From an uncultured Spartobacteria bacterium (GTDB lineage: Bacteria > Verrucomicrobiota > Verrucomicrobiia > Chthoniobacterales > Chthoniobacteraceae), in the NCBI GenBank assembly GCA_903882875.1, contig CAIRYQ010000107.1, positions 1 to 34,816 of the forward strand: a DNA stretch of 34,816 nt, read 5' to 3'. A model generated the notes under the pieces. It was not told where the DNA came from, did no database searches, and worked only from the letters and a program-made list of their open reading frames with translations. The position numbers and the translations under genes are program-made. Shown in pieces: positions 23,868-31,364 of this stretch (position 1 is its first letter; every line of letters begins with the position of its first letter).

Positions 23868-24095
23868 TCACGGGGTGTTATTTTGTTTCGCGGAAATCGG
23901 TGCGCCGGATTCTTTTGGGGCCGCGGAATTTTGTGCCGCTCCCGGTTTCTCCGGCTCCTTGCGCGCCTTCCCAAGCCACAGGATGACCGCAAAGAGGACG
24001 ATGTTTGCAGCGGCGATCGAATAGAACAGCGTGCGGATCTTTTCCGCGGCGCGTCTGCCCTCGGGTGTGATCGGCGCTGGCTTTTTGTCAGTCAT
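23868..24095 (-). CDS. Small single-span membrane protein
   Basis: 75 residues with a short basic N-terminus (PEGRRAAEKIRTLF), one hydrophobic segment (about 25-42, YSIAAANIVLFAVILWLG) and a hydrophilic Pro/Ala/Lys-rich tail. I recognise no family. The gene lies five bases after the stop codon side of the glycosyltransferase cluster and in the same direction. It may thus be the last gene of that operon. The ORF is convergent with the esterase gene 94 bases away. Confidence 0.65.
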   Translation of the reverse strand: MTDKKPAPITPEGRRAAEKIRTLFYSIAAANIVLFAVILWLGKARKEPEKPGAAQNSAAPKESGAPISAKQNNTP

Positions 24096-24100
24096 GGGAT

Positions 24101-25126
24101 TCAGCGCAGCCCGGAATACAGCGCGGCGTAGCGGGGCGCGAGCTTCCGCCAGTCGAAATTGTCCCACGCCCATTCCGCGAGTGCGGCGCGATCCGCCTCC
24201 GTGCGGCGCGACTGTGCGAAAAATGCCGCGAGCTGTGCGCGGATGCTCGCGACCTCGGGCCGTGCAATGAAACCGCGTCCGCCGCCGAGCGTTTCGGCCC
24301 ACGGCGTCCCGGTCGTTGTGAGCGCGGGCGTGCCGACCTGGCAGGCTTCGAGCACGGCGAGGCCGAAATTTTCCGAATGCGTCGGCAGGCAGAAAAGATC
24401 CGCGCCCTGGAAATACGGCCATCGAGCGTCGCCCCACACAGGGCCGATCCAATCCGTGCGTGGCAGCCTCGCCGCGTTTTGCGCAATGAAGTCACGGCAG
24501 CGCGCGGCATAGTCGGGCTGCTCGTCGGGGCCGACGACGACGAGGCGCGTCGCGCGCGGCACGGTGCCGTGAAGTTCCACGAGAGCGGTGAGCAGCAGGC
24601 CGAGGCCCTTCTTCTCGTGGATGCGCGAGAGGAACAGCATCGTGGTTTCATCCGCGTTCCATCCGAGCCGTGCGCGCGCGGCGGCGTGGTCCGGCCGCTT
24701 GTCGGCGGTGAGTCCGAGCGGCAGTGACTCGATGCGGTTGTGCGGGAAAAATTTTGCGAGCCGTTCCGCCTCCGGTTTTGCGGTTGCGAGCACGCACGCC
24801 GCGCCGGCGATCCACCGCTTTTCGATGAGCTGAAAATACGGCCATTTCTTCCACCGCTTTTGCCGCCACGCCCACGGTTCCAGCATCCCGTGCGGGCTGA
24901 CGACGTACGGGATGCCGCGCCGCCTGCACTCGCGCGCGAGCGCGGGGAAGTTCCGCTGCCACAGCCCGTGGAAATGCGCGACGGTTCCGGCGGGATTTGC
25001 AGGCAGGCCCGCATTCACGGCGACGGCGTGGCCGAGCTGCACCATCGCCACGCCGAGCGAAGTGATCGCGGCATCGAGGCCGCCGATTTTCTGCGCATCC
25101 GGAGGCTCGAAAAAGTGCAGGTTCAT
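24101..25126 (-). CDS. GT4-type glycosyltransferase
   Basis: 341 residues with a GT-B fold. The N-terminal half has VAHFHGLWQRNFPALARECR and PYVVSPHGMLEPWAW, the acceptor-side region of GT4 enzymes. The C-terminal half has the donor-side pattern LFLSRIHEKKGLGLLLTAL and FCLPTHSENFGLAVLEACQ with the E-x7-E sugar-nucleotide motif. The ATG overlaps the stop of the upstream glycosyltransferase (ATGA at 25123-25126). It probably transfers one sugar to a growing exopolysaccharide or O-antigen unit at the cytoplasmic membrane face; donor and acceptor cannot be read from sequence. Confidence 0.9.
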   Translation of the reverse strand: MNLHFFEPPDAQKIGGLDAAITSLGVAMVQLGHAVAVNAGLPANPAGTVAHFHGLWQRNFPALARECRRRGIPYVVSPHGMLEPWAWRQKRWKKWPYFQLIEKRWIAGAACVLATAKPEAERLAKFFPHNRIESLPLGLTADKRPDHAAARARLGWNADETTMLFLSRIHEKKGLGLLLTALVELHGTVPRATRLVVVGPDEQPDYAARCRDFIAQNAARLPRTDWIGPVWGDARWPYFQGADLFCLPTHSENFGLAVLEACQVGTPALTTTGTPWAETLGGGRGFIARPEVASIRAQLAAFFAQSRRTEADRAALAEWAWDNFDWRKLAPRYAALYSGLR

Positions 25127-26277
25127 CCGCGGTATCCCAATGTCTCGCGGTAGAGCGCCTCGTAGCGCGCGGCCATGATGTCGAAGGAAAACTGTTCCTC
25201 CGCGAGCTTGCGCGCATTTTTTCCGCGCACTGTGAGCGCCGCGGGATCGGCCAGGATCTCCGCCCAAGTGTCGCCCTCGCCAATCGCGACGGAGTTGCTG
25301 TCGTCCAGAAACGGCATTTCGCGCAGCAGATTCGGCGAGATGGCGCACGGCAGACCGGCGCTGAGCGCCTCGAGGATCGCGAGCGGCAGCCCCTCGAATT
25401 CCGCGACGTGCAGGAATGCGTCCGCGGCGAAAAGCACGTCGCGCACGTTGCTGCGCCACGGCAGGCGCTGGATCACGTTGCCGAGGTGACGGTCGCCGAC
25501 CCATCGATCCCATTCTGCAGCGAGCGCGCCGTCGCCGACCCAGATGAAGCGCGCGTGCGGCAGGCGTCCGAGAATGCGCGCGGCGTATTCGAGAAATGCG
25601 ACGGGGCGCTTCTGCGGCACCATGCGCCCGACGGCGACGAGCAGCAGCGAGTCGTGTGCGACGCCGAACTCGTGTCGCACGGCATCGCGGATCGTGTTGC
25701 GCGCGGAGAGGTCGTAAAGCTCGACGCCGTTCGGAATCGCGTGCGTGCGCTCGGCGCTGCCGAGAAATTCGGCGAGGTCGCGCTTGCGTTCCTCGATCAC
25801 GGCGACCATCGGGCCGCGGTAGCGCGCGAGTGCGCGGCGCGCGAGCCAGTCGCGGATCCACGGCGTCCGTGCGCGGAGATATTTCGCGCTTTGCGTGAGG
25901 TGGATCGTGCAGACGCTCGGAATGCCGCCGTATGTCGCCGCGCGGAGGAGATCGAGGCCATCCTCGAGGTTCTGTTTGTTCAGGTGGACGAGGTCGGGCG
26001 CGAATTTTTCCCACGAGTCGGCTGCTGCGCGCGCCGTGCCGTTGTCGAGGTAGCTTGCGATTGAGCGGAAGCGCCGGTCGTAGGTGTTGGTGTAGGCCTG
26101 CCGCAGCACCCTGCCGATTTTCCCGAACTGCGCGCACAGCTCGTCCATGCGCGGATGCGACGACGCCCACAGCGCGACCTCGTGCCCGCGCGCGGCGAGC
26201 GAACGGCCGAGGTAGTTCAGGTAAAGCTCGCCGCCCCCGCGGGAGCCGCTGCTGGTGCTGGCGAGGAGGATTTTCAG
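25123..26277 (-). CDS. GT4-type glycosyltransferase with probable CTG start
   Basis: 384 residues counted from a CTG at 26277. The sequence begins KILLASTSSGSRGGGELYLN, the typical first strand and glycine-rich loop of a GT-B enzyme, so translation must start just before this lysine. There is no ATG, GTG or TTG in frame at that point. The CTG overlaps the preceding stop as CTGA, mirroring the ATGA junctions of the neighbours. Donor-site motifs are VAVGRMVPQKRPVAFLEYAA and ADAFLHVAEFEGLPLAILEA with the E-x7-E pair. A start further upstream would lie inside the previous gene. Same likely pathway as the neighbouring transferases. Confidence 0.85.
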   Translation of the reverse strand: MKILLASTSSGSRGGGELYLNYLGRSLAARGHEVALWASSHPRMDELCAQFGKIGRVLRQAYTNTYDRRFRSIASYLDNGTARAAADSWEKFAPDLVHLNKQNLEDGLDLLRAATYGGIPSVCTIHLTQSAKYLRARTPWIRDWLARRALARYRGPMVAVIEERKRDLAEFLGSAERTHAIPNGVELYDLSARNTIRDAVRHEFGVAHDSLLLVAVGRMVPQKRPVAFLEYAARILGRLPHARFIWVGDGALAAEWDRWVGDRHLGNVIQRLPWRSNVRDVLFAADAFLHVAEFEGLPLAILEALSAGLPCAISPNLLREMPFLDDSNSVAIGEGDTWAEILADPAALTVRGKNARKLAEEQFSFDIMAARYEALYRETLGYRG

Positions 26278-27371
26278 TGCGGTTGAGAGTTGGAGGTTGA
26301 GAGGCTCGAGGCGCAGATGGTCTGCAAGGCGTGCGCCCATCGCTCGGCTCCGCGCGCGGGCGTCCAGTAGGCGGATCCGCGGCGCGATGCCTCGCCGTGA
26401 GCGACGGCGAGTGCGGGATTTGTGGCGTAGCGTTGCATCGCGGCGGCGAGTGCATTCGCATCGCCGGCAGGAAAGAGGAAGCCGTTTTCGCCTTCGCGCA
26501 GGAGGTCGTGCGCCGCGCCCACGCAATCGCTCGCGAGGATCGGCAGGCCCGCGCCGAGCGCCTGATTCACCACGACACCCCAGCCGTCGTAACGGCTCGG
26601 CAGCACGAAGACATCGGCCTGCGCGAAAAACTTCGGCAGCGCATCGGGTGACTGAAAGCCCGCGTAGCGCACGCGCTCTCGCACGGGTGCGGCGAGGTTC
26701 GCGAGCAGTTGCGGCAGTTCCGCCTCGCGACCGACGAGGAGGAGGCGTGCATTTTCCGGTAACATCGCGAATGCGGCGAGCAGTTGATCCACGCCCTTCC
26801 GCGCGATCATCTGTCCGCAAAAAAGAAACGTGACGGTGCCCCGATCGAGTTCGGTGCGCGGCAGTCGCGGCTCGTTGGCGAAGGGCGCAAGTTCGCAGTG
26901 GTACGGAATGTTGAAGACGCGCGTGTTTGGAAATCGCGTGGCGTAGTCGCGCTCGGCCCAGGTTCCGATCGCCGCAATCCCTGAGGCGCGATGCAACGGC
27001 ACTGTAAGCATGTCGTGCTTCCTGCTCCGTGCGCCGAGCTTTTCCCCCCAGAACATCCAGCGAGCACCGCGCAGTTTCGCGCGCATGAGCCACTGGCCGG
27101 TGAACGACATGAGCGTGTTGCACACGATCACGTCGTAGTCGCGCGGCGACGGGAGCCGCCAGTTCACATGCACACGTGCGTGACCGAGCGAAAACCAGAA
27201 GCCCGGCAGGTAGCTCTCGTATTCCGCGAGCGGACGCTCGGGCCACGGGGAATCCGGCGCGGCGCGCTCCATGTAAAAAATGCGCGGCGCGACATCCGAA
27301 CGCGCAGCAAGCGCAGCGAAAATGTCGCGCTGGTAAGGCGACGGCAGCACGCTGACGAATGCGACTTTCAT
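26274..27371 (-). CDS. GT4-type glycosyltransferase
   Basis: 365 residues from the ATG at 27371, where the strand KVAFVSVLPSPYQRDIFAAL begins the GT-B fold; upstream in-frame codons are not protein-like. Donor-side motifs include FLFCGQMIARKGVDQLLAAF and ADVFVLPSRYDGWGVVVNQA, a GT4 signature. The segment VIVCNTLMSFTGQWLMRAK belongs to the acceptor domain. Part of the leftward polysaccharide operon, 76 bases after the polymerase-like gene and overlapping the next glycosyltransferase. Confidence 0.9.
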   Translation of the reverse strand: MKVAFVSVLPSPYQRDIFAALAARSDVAPRIFYMERAAPDSPWPERPLAEYESYLPGFWFSLGHARVHVNWRLPSPRDYDVIVCNTLMSFTGQWLMRAKLRGARWMFWGEKLGARSRKHDMLTVPLHRASGIAAIGTWAERDYATRFPNTRVFNIPYHCELAPFANEPRLPRTELDRGTVTFLFCGQMIARKGVDQLLAAFAMLPENARLLLVGREAELPQLLANLAAPVRERVRYAGFQSPDALPKFFAQADVFVLPSRYDGWGVVVNQALGAGLPILASDCVGAAHDLLREGENGFLFPAGDANALAAAMQRYATNPALAVAHGEASRRGSAYWTPARGAERWAHALQTICASSLSTSNSQPH

Positions 27372-27447
27372 CACACAGTCGCGGAGAAAATCTCCCGCAC
27401 GCCGTGGCGGCGCCGTGCCGTGAAGGCGATCGTTGGACACGGCGTCT

Positions 27448-29025
27448 TCAATCTTCGGAGTAGGGTTGTCCGTCGTCGTCCGGGCGCGGCCGGCCCGCGC
27501 GAGAGCGCGAGGCGAATGCCAGCGCCCCGGTCTTACGCGCGAGGTAGCGGACGAGGTAGCCGGTGCCGATGATCGCGGCGAAGGTGGGCAGGAGTGCGGT
27601 CGTGTACGTGAAGAGGCTGCGCATCGAGATCACGGCGGCGAAAAATCCCGACGAGTAGATGAGGATGCCGAGTTCGGAATTTCTCGGCCCCATGAGGTGC
27701 GACCACCAGCCGTTGATCGCGCCGAAGAACATCCCGCAGAGCAGGACGCCGAAAAATCCCCCGGCCATGTAAGCCTCGCCCGCGAAGCTCGCAGAGAGCG
27801 TGATTTTTCCGCTGTAATCGCCGAGCGCATGCTCGATGCTGTGCGAGAGGCCCTCGGGCTTGCCTTTCCAAAGCGCGCGCGGGATCGGGCGGATGAGCGC
27901 GAGATACGGCACCTCGAGGCCGAGGTAGGGCATCCGCGAGGGAAAGACGGACGTGAGGTTCGCGATGTTGCACAGGTTGTAGTCCACGTAGAGCGTGTCC
28001 GCCCTGGTGATGGAGTAGGCGACCTCGCCGGAGAGGAATTTTTTCAAGCCCTGCGAGCGGATGTGGAGCATCGCGACCGTGCCGAACATCATCAGCGCCG
28101 CGGCGATGCCGCTGAGGGCGATCAGTTCCTTTTTGCGACCCTTCGGCGCGGCAAAGGCGAATCCGATGATGAACGTGATCAGGAAGCTCGCGAGCACGCT
28201 CCGTGTGGCGCCGGCAAATGCGACAAACAGTGCGAGCAGATACCCGCAGGTCACCAGCGTCAGCGCGATGAAGCCAAACCGCTGTCGGCGTGCGAGGATG
28301 ATTCCCGCGAGCGGCGGCACGAGATTGATGACCATGTTCAGCTCGTAGAGCATCGCGCTGAAGTCCCCGAATCTCCCGCGGCCCCACGGCTGGTCGAAAC
28401 GCGGGCGCAGCGTGTAGTCCATCCACTTCACGGGATCGAACGCGACCGCCGGCGACGCCCACTGGTGCAGGTAGCCGATGCAGAGTGAGCCCCAGAAAAT
28501 GAGCAGCAGGATGCCGGGCGGGATTTCGTGCGTGAGCAGCCGCTGGAGGGGCGGCCTTTTTGGGTGGATGAAATGCCGCCCGATCAGCAGTCCGCCGAAT
28601 CCGACAAGGACGAGATTGATCGCCTTTGCGACGTTCTCATACGCGGCCATGCCGTCGAACTTCGTCTGTGGAAACAGGAACTCGAAAAGCGTGAGAAAAT
28701 AGAATGCCAGCAGCGCGAGGACATCGGCGCGGATGAGGTTGTTCAGTCCGCGGCGCACGTCGAACGCAAAGCCGATTCCGAGCGAGAGGATCGTGCCGAT
28801 TGCGGCGATGGATGCCATGCCGGACGGGCGCTGGTTCGTGCCACCGCTGCTCACGGCGAATGCCGTGATGACGAGGCCGATGAGGCTCGCGATCGTCGCC
28901 GACTGCTGCGGGCGCGGGCATTCCCACTCCTGCTGCGGCTCGTGGGCCTGCGCCTGCAGCGGGAGCTGCGGCCCGCGCGGCGGGGCGTCCGTCTGGCGAT
29001 TGGCTGGTCGAGGGAAGAAATTCAT
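27448..29025 (-). CDS. Polytopic membrane protein, O-antigen polymerase-like
   Basis: 525 residues from the ATG at 29025, which overlaps the stop of the upstream glycosyltransferase (ATGA). After a hydrophilic proline/glutamine-rich N-terminus (about 45 residues) there are roughly ten or more hydrophobic segments. Among them are TIASLIGLVITAFAV, LLAFYFLTLFEFLF, GYLLALFVAFAG and a long loop around 360-430 (YVDYNLCNIANLTSVFPSRM). This layout and the neighbours suggest an oligosaccharide repeat-unit polymerase (Wzy-like) of an exopolysaccharide or O-antigen pathway. Sequence similarity in such polymerases is low, so the call rests on topology and context. A flippase is not seen in the window. 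Confidence 0.7.
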   Translation of the reverse strand: MNFFPRPANRQTDAPPRGPQLPLQAQAHEPQQEWECPRPQQSATIASLIGLVITAFAVSSGGTNQRPSGMASIAAIGTILSLGIGFAFDVRRGLNNLIRADVLALLAFYFLTLFEFLFPQTKFDGMAAYENVAKAINLVLVGFGGLLIGRHFIHPKRPPLQRLLTHEIPPGILLLIFWGSLCIGYLHQWASPAVAFDPVKWMDYTLRPRFDQPWGRGRFGDFSAMLYELNMVINLVPPLAGIILARRQRFGFIALTLVTCGYLLALFVAFAGATRSVLASFLITFIIGFAFAAPKGRKKELIALSGIAAALMMFGTVAMLHIRSQGLKKFLSGEVAYSITRADTLYVDYNLCNIANLTSVFPSRMPYLGLEVPYLALIRPIPRALWKGKPEGLSHSIEHALGDYSGKITLSASFAGEAYMAGGFFGVLLCGMFFGAINGWWSHLMGPRNSELGILIYSSGFFAAVISMRSLFTYTTALLPTFAAIIGTGYLVRYLARKTGALAFASRSRAGRPRPDDDGQPYSED

Positions 29026-30161
29026 CGGCTGTGGGCTGCCTCGCTCTCCGCAATAATTGTGCGAGCGCCCGGCGTCCATGTGAAGTTGTCGCCCGTCCGC
29101 CGCGGGTTCCGCTCCCACCACGCGAGTTCCGCCGCGAACGCCTGCGCGTCGCCGACGGGGAAAATACTGCCGTTTTCACGGTGCCGCACCAAGTCACGTC
29201 CGCCGACGCGCTCGCTCACGATGCACGGGCAGCCGCAGTTCAGCGCCTGCGGAATCACGAGGCCGAAGCCCTCCTCGAGCGAAGGCAGCACGAGCACGCT
29301 GCTGTCGCGCATCGCGCGCGCGACCTGCTCCTGCGCCTGCGCGCCGTGAAATGCGAGCGGCGTCACGCCTCGGTATGCGGCGAAATCCTGCGCCGTCTCC
29401 GCGGAACGCGAGCCGACGAAATCCATTTTCCAATGCGCGCTGTTCGCGAGCGTGAGCGCGTCGAGCAGCGTGCGGATGCCTTTGCGCAGGCTAATCTGTC
29501 CGGCGAAGAGGATGCGGAAAATCGGCGGGGCCGATGCGTTTTCCGCACGGTGGAAGACGCGCGCATTCGTATCCGCGCCGTATGGCACGACCCAGATGCG
29601 CTCACTGGCAATGCCCGTCGCGATGAGCTGATCGCGCACGACGGTGGACGCTGCGCAGTGGAAATCCGCGAGCACGTATTCCTCGTCCTCGCGTGCGAAA
29701 TACTCGGCATCATACGGGCATTCCTTTTCAAGCTTCATGCCGACGCGCTCGTATTCGGGACGCATGATGCGCACCCATTCGCGCGCCGGACCGGTGGCGT
29801 GATTGAGCACCGTGCGGATGCCGAGCTGCTTCGCCGCGCGGAAAGTGTGCAGCGCCTGGCCGGGCATCGCGTGGATGAAATCGCACGGCTCCAGGTGCGC
29901 GCCGACCCAGTGGTCGAAACCGTGATCCTGCCACAGGAAAAGTCGCCGCGAACTCGGGCGCAGCGCGACGGGCGCGTATTTCAGCAGGCCGTACACGATG
30001 TTCGTGCGGAAGCTGGAGCTGCGGAACTGCGCGGGATTCGCGTCCGCGATTTTCCAAGCGGGGTAGCCCGAGTAGTAATGCGCGAGCGCGCCTTCCTGCG
30101 CGACGGCGCGCGCGGTCGGCCACATGTGGCACGGGTTCGTGGCGGAAAAGGAGATCCTCAT
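29022..30161 (-). CDS. GT4-type glycosyltransferase
   Basis: 379 residues starting RISFSATNPCHMWPTARAVA. The acceptor half contains FIHAMPGQALHTFRAAKQLG and VLNHATGPAREWV. The donor half has ILFAGQISLRKGIRTLLDAL and VLVLPSLEEGFGLVIPQALN with the E-x7-Q version of the GT4 motif. The ATG at 30161 has no strong Shine-Dalgarno. It is the first gene of the tightly linked block 24101-30161; upstream lies the REP-like element. Confidence 0.9.
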   Translation of the reverse strand: MRISFSATNPCHMWPTARAVAQEGALAHYYSGYPAWKIADANPAQFRSSSFRTNIVYGLLKYAPVALRPSSRRLFLWQDHGFDHWVGAHLEPCDFIHAMPGQALHTFRAAKQLGIRTVLNHATGPAREWVRIMRPEYERVGMKLEKECPYDAEYFAREDEEYVLADFHCAASTVVRDQLIATGIASERIWVVPYGADTNARVFHRAENASAPPIFRILFAGQISLRKGIRTLLDALTLANSAHWKMDFVGSRSAETAQDFAAYRGVTPLAFHGAQAQEQVARAMRDSSVLVLPSLEEGFGLVIPQALNCGCPCIVSERVGGRDLVRHRENGSIFPVGDAQAFAAELAWWERNPRRTGDNFTWTPGARTIIAESEAAHSR

Positions 30162-30193
30162 CGGAGCATTGGCTCTTCAGCACCGAAGGTGCG

Positions 30194-30345
30194 TACCATG
30201 CCAGCCCAGGGCAACGCCCTGGGTTTGACCCGAGGGGAAACGAGCCCTTTAAGGGCGGAACAAATCCGGTCGCGGCATGTTGTGTCGCCCCTACAGGGCT
30301 CTTCGCTTTGAAACCGTGTTCCCAGGGCGTTGCCCTGGGCTGGTA
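30194..30345. repeat. REP-like nested palindromic element
   Basis: A 23-base arm at 30201-30223 (starting CCAGCCCAGGGCAACG) is the perfect inverted complement of 30321-30343. Each arm is itself a hairpin (CCCAGGGC, loop AAC, GCCCTGGG). Inside lies a second, 16-base inverted pair at about 30243-30258 and 30286-30301 (14 of 16 matching). The whole 150-base unit is thus a nested palindrome, as in REP/BIME or RAYT-mobilised elements. It occupies the only large gap of the polysaccharide cluster. No second copy and no transposase are in the window. Confidence 0.7.
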
Positions 30346-30384
30346 TGTCACCGGGCCCTTGGCCCTCGTTTGCCCTGTCCAGAT

Positions 30385-31296
30385 TCATGCGGGATTGAAG
30401 TCGCGATCCCATCGCGCAGTGTCGTTGTGTGGCGTGCGCACGAGTCCCATCCACGCGCGGTAGCGCGGCCATGGGAGCGCACGCCTTTCGCGCAGGCAGC
30501 GCGAAAGGCCGCCGAGGCATTGCCACCACCAGCGCGGCTCACGCCAGACCCACGACCAGCCGCGTTTGCAGGCGTATCCGAATTGCCGCCACACGCGGAG
30601 CGGCGCGACGGCGAGGAGCTGCGGCATCGGGCAGCGGAGCAGGACGCTCCACAGTTCGTTGCGCGCGTGGCGCTGGTGCGTGCGGATTTCATTCCGCTGC
30701 AATGTCGTGAAGTGATGACGCACGGTGACGCACGGCTCGGAGCGCACCTGCCAGCCCGCGTTCACGCAGCGCAGCGCGAAGTCCGGCTCCTCGTAGGCGT
30801 GGAAAAAGAAATCCGGGTAGCCGCCGAGCGATTTGAAGACGGACGTGCGGATCGCCGCGGAGGAATTTGCGTAGCTGCCGACAAACTTCGCGCCACCGAA
30901 ATCCGTCGCGGTGAGCGTCTCGGGATATTCATCCGTGCGCTGCGGGAACGCTGCGACCGCGAGCCGCGCGTTTTTTTCAAACAGCCCGCGGATGCGCGCG
31001 ATGGCATCGGGCTCGATGGGGTAGCTGTCGTCGTCGAGGCTCAGGAAAACTTCGCACATCGTCACGTGCGCCATCTCATCGCGCGAGGGGATGGAGCCTC
31101 GGCCTTGCTCGTGAATGATGAGCTTCGCGTCAGGATTTCTTTCACGGACAAAATCCGCGGTGCCATCCGTGCAGCCGTCGGCGACGATCACGATCTCGTC
31201 GGGCGGCGGCGCGAGAACGGCGATTTGCGCCAGGGTGCGCTCCATCTCCGCACGGCGGTTGTGCGTGGTGATGCAGATGGCGACACGGAGACTCAT
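30385..31296 (-). CDS. GT2-family glycosyltransferase
   Basis: 303 residues with a GT-A fold. The nucleotide-sugar binding region is VAICITTHNRRAEMERTLAQ followed by PDEIVIVADGCTDGTADFV. The metal-binding DxD-type motif is FLSLDDDSYP (around 87-96). The later acidic motif is HAYEEPDFALRCVNAGW. The C-terminus is rich in Trp and Arg (RGWSWVWREPRWWWQCLGGL) and may sit on the membrane. The start codon lies in a small hairpin (31296-31301 with 31307-31312) and has no Shine-Dalgarno, so translation may be weak. Probably part of the same polysaccharide pathway. Confidence 0.88.
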   Translation of the reverse strand: MSLRVAICITTHNRRAEMERTLAQIAVLAPPPDEIVIVADGCTDGTADFVRERNPDAKLIIHEQGRGSIPSRDEMAHVTMCEVFLSLDDDSYPIEPDAIARIRGLFEKNARLAVAAFPQRTDEYPETLTATDFGGAKFVGSYANSSAAIRTSVFKSLGGYPDFFFHAYEEPDFALRCVNAGWQVRSEPCVTVRHHFTTLQRNEIRTHQRHARNELWSVLLRCPMPQLLAVAPLRVWRQFGYACKRGWSWVWREPRWWWQCLGGLSRCLRERRALPWPRYRAWMGLVRTPHNDTARWDRDFNPA

Positions 31297-31364
31297 GCGG
31301 GCTGAACCCGCACGTTAAGCGAGGCGCGTGCCAGAGGGGAAGGAGCGAGCGCAGGGCAGCCCGC

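Noticed and set aside
25127-26461. N-terminal extension of the glycosyltransferase frame up to 26461
   Set aside because: The translation upstream of 25126 is Arg/Pro-rich and overlaps two other glycosyltransferase genes; the ATGA overlap at 25123-25126 marks the real start.
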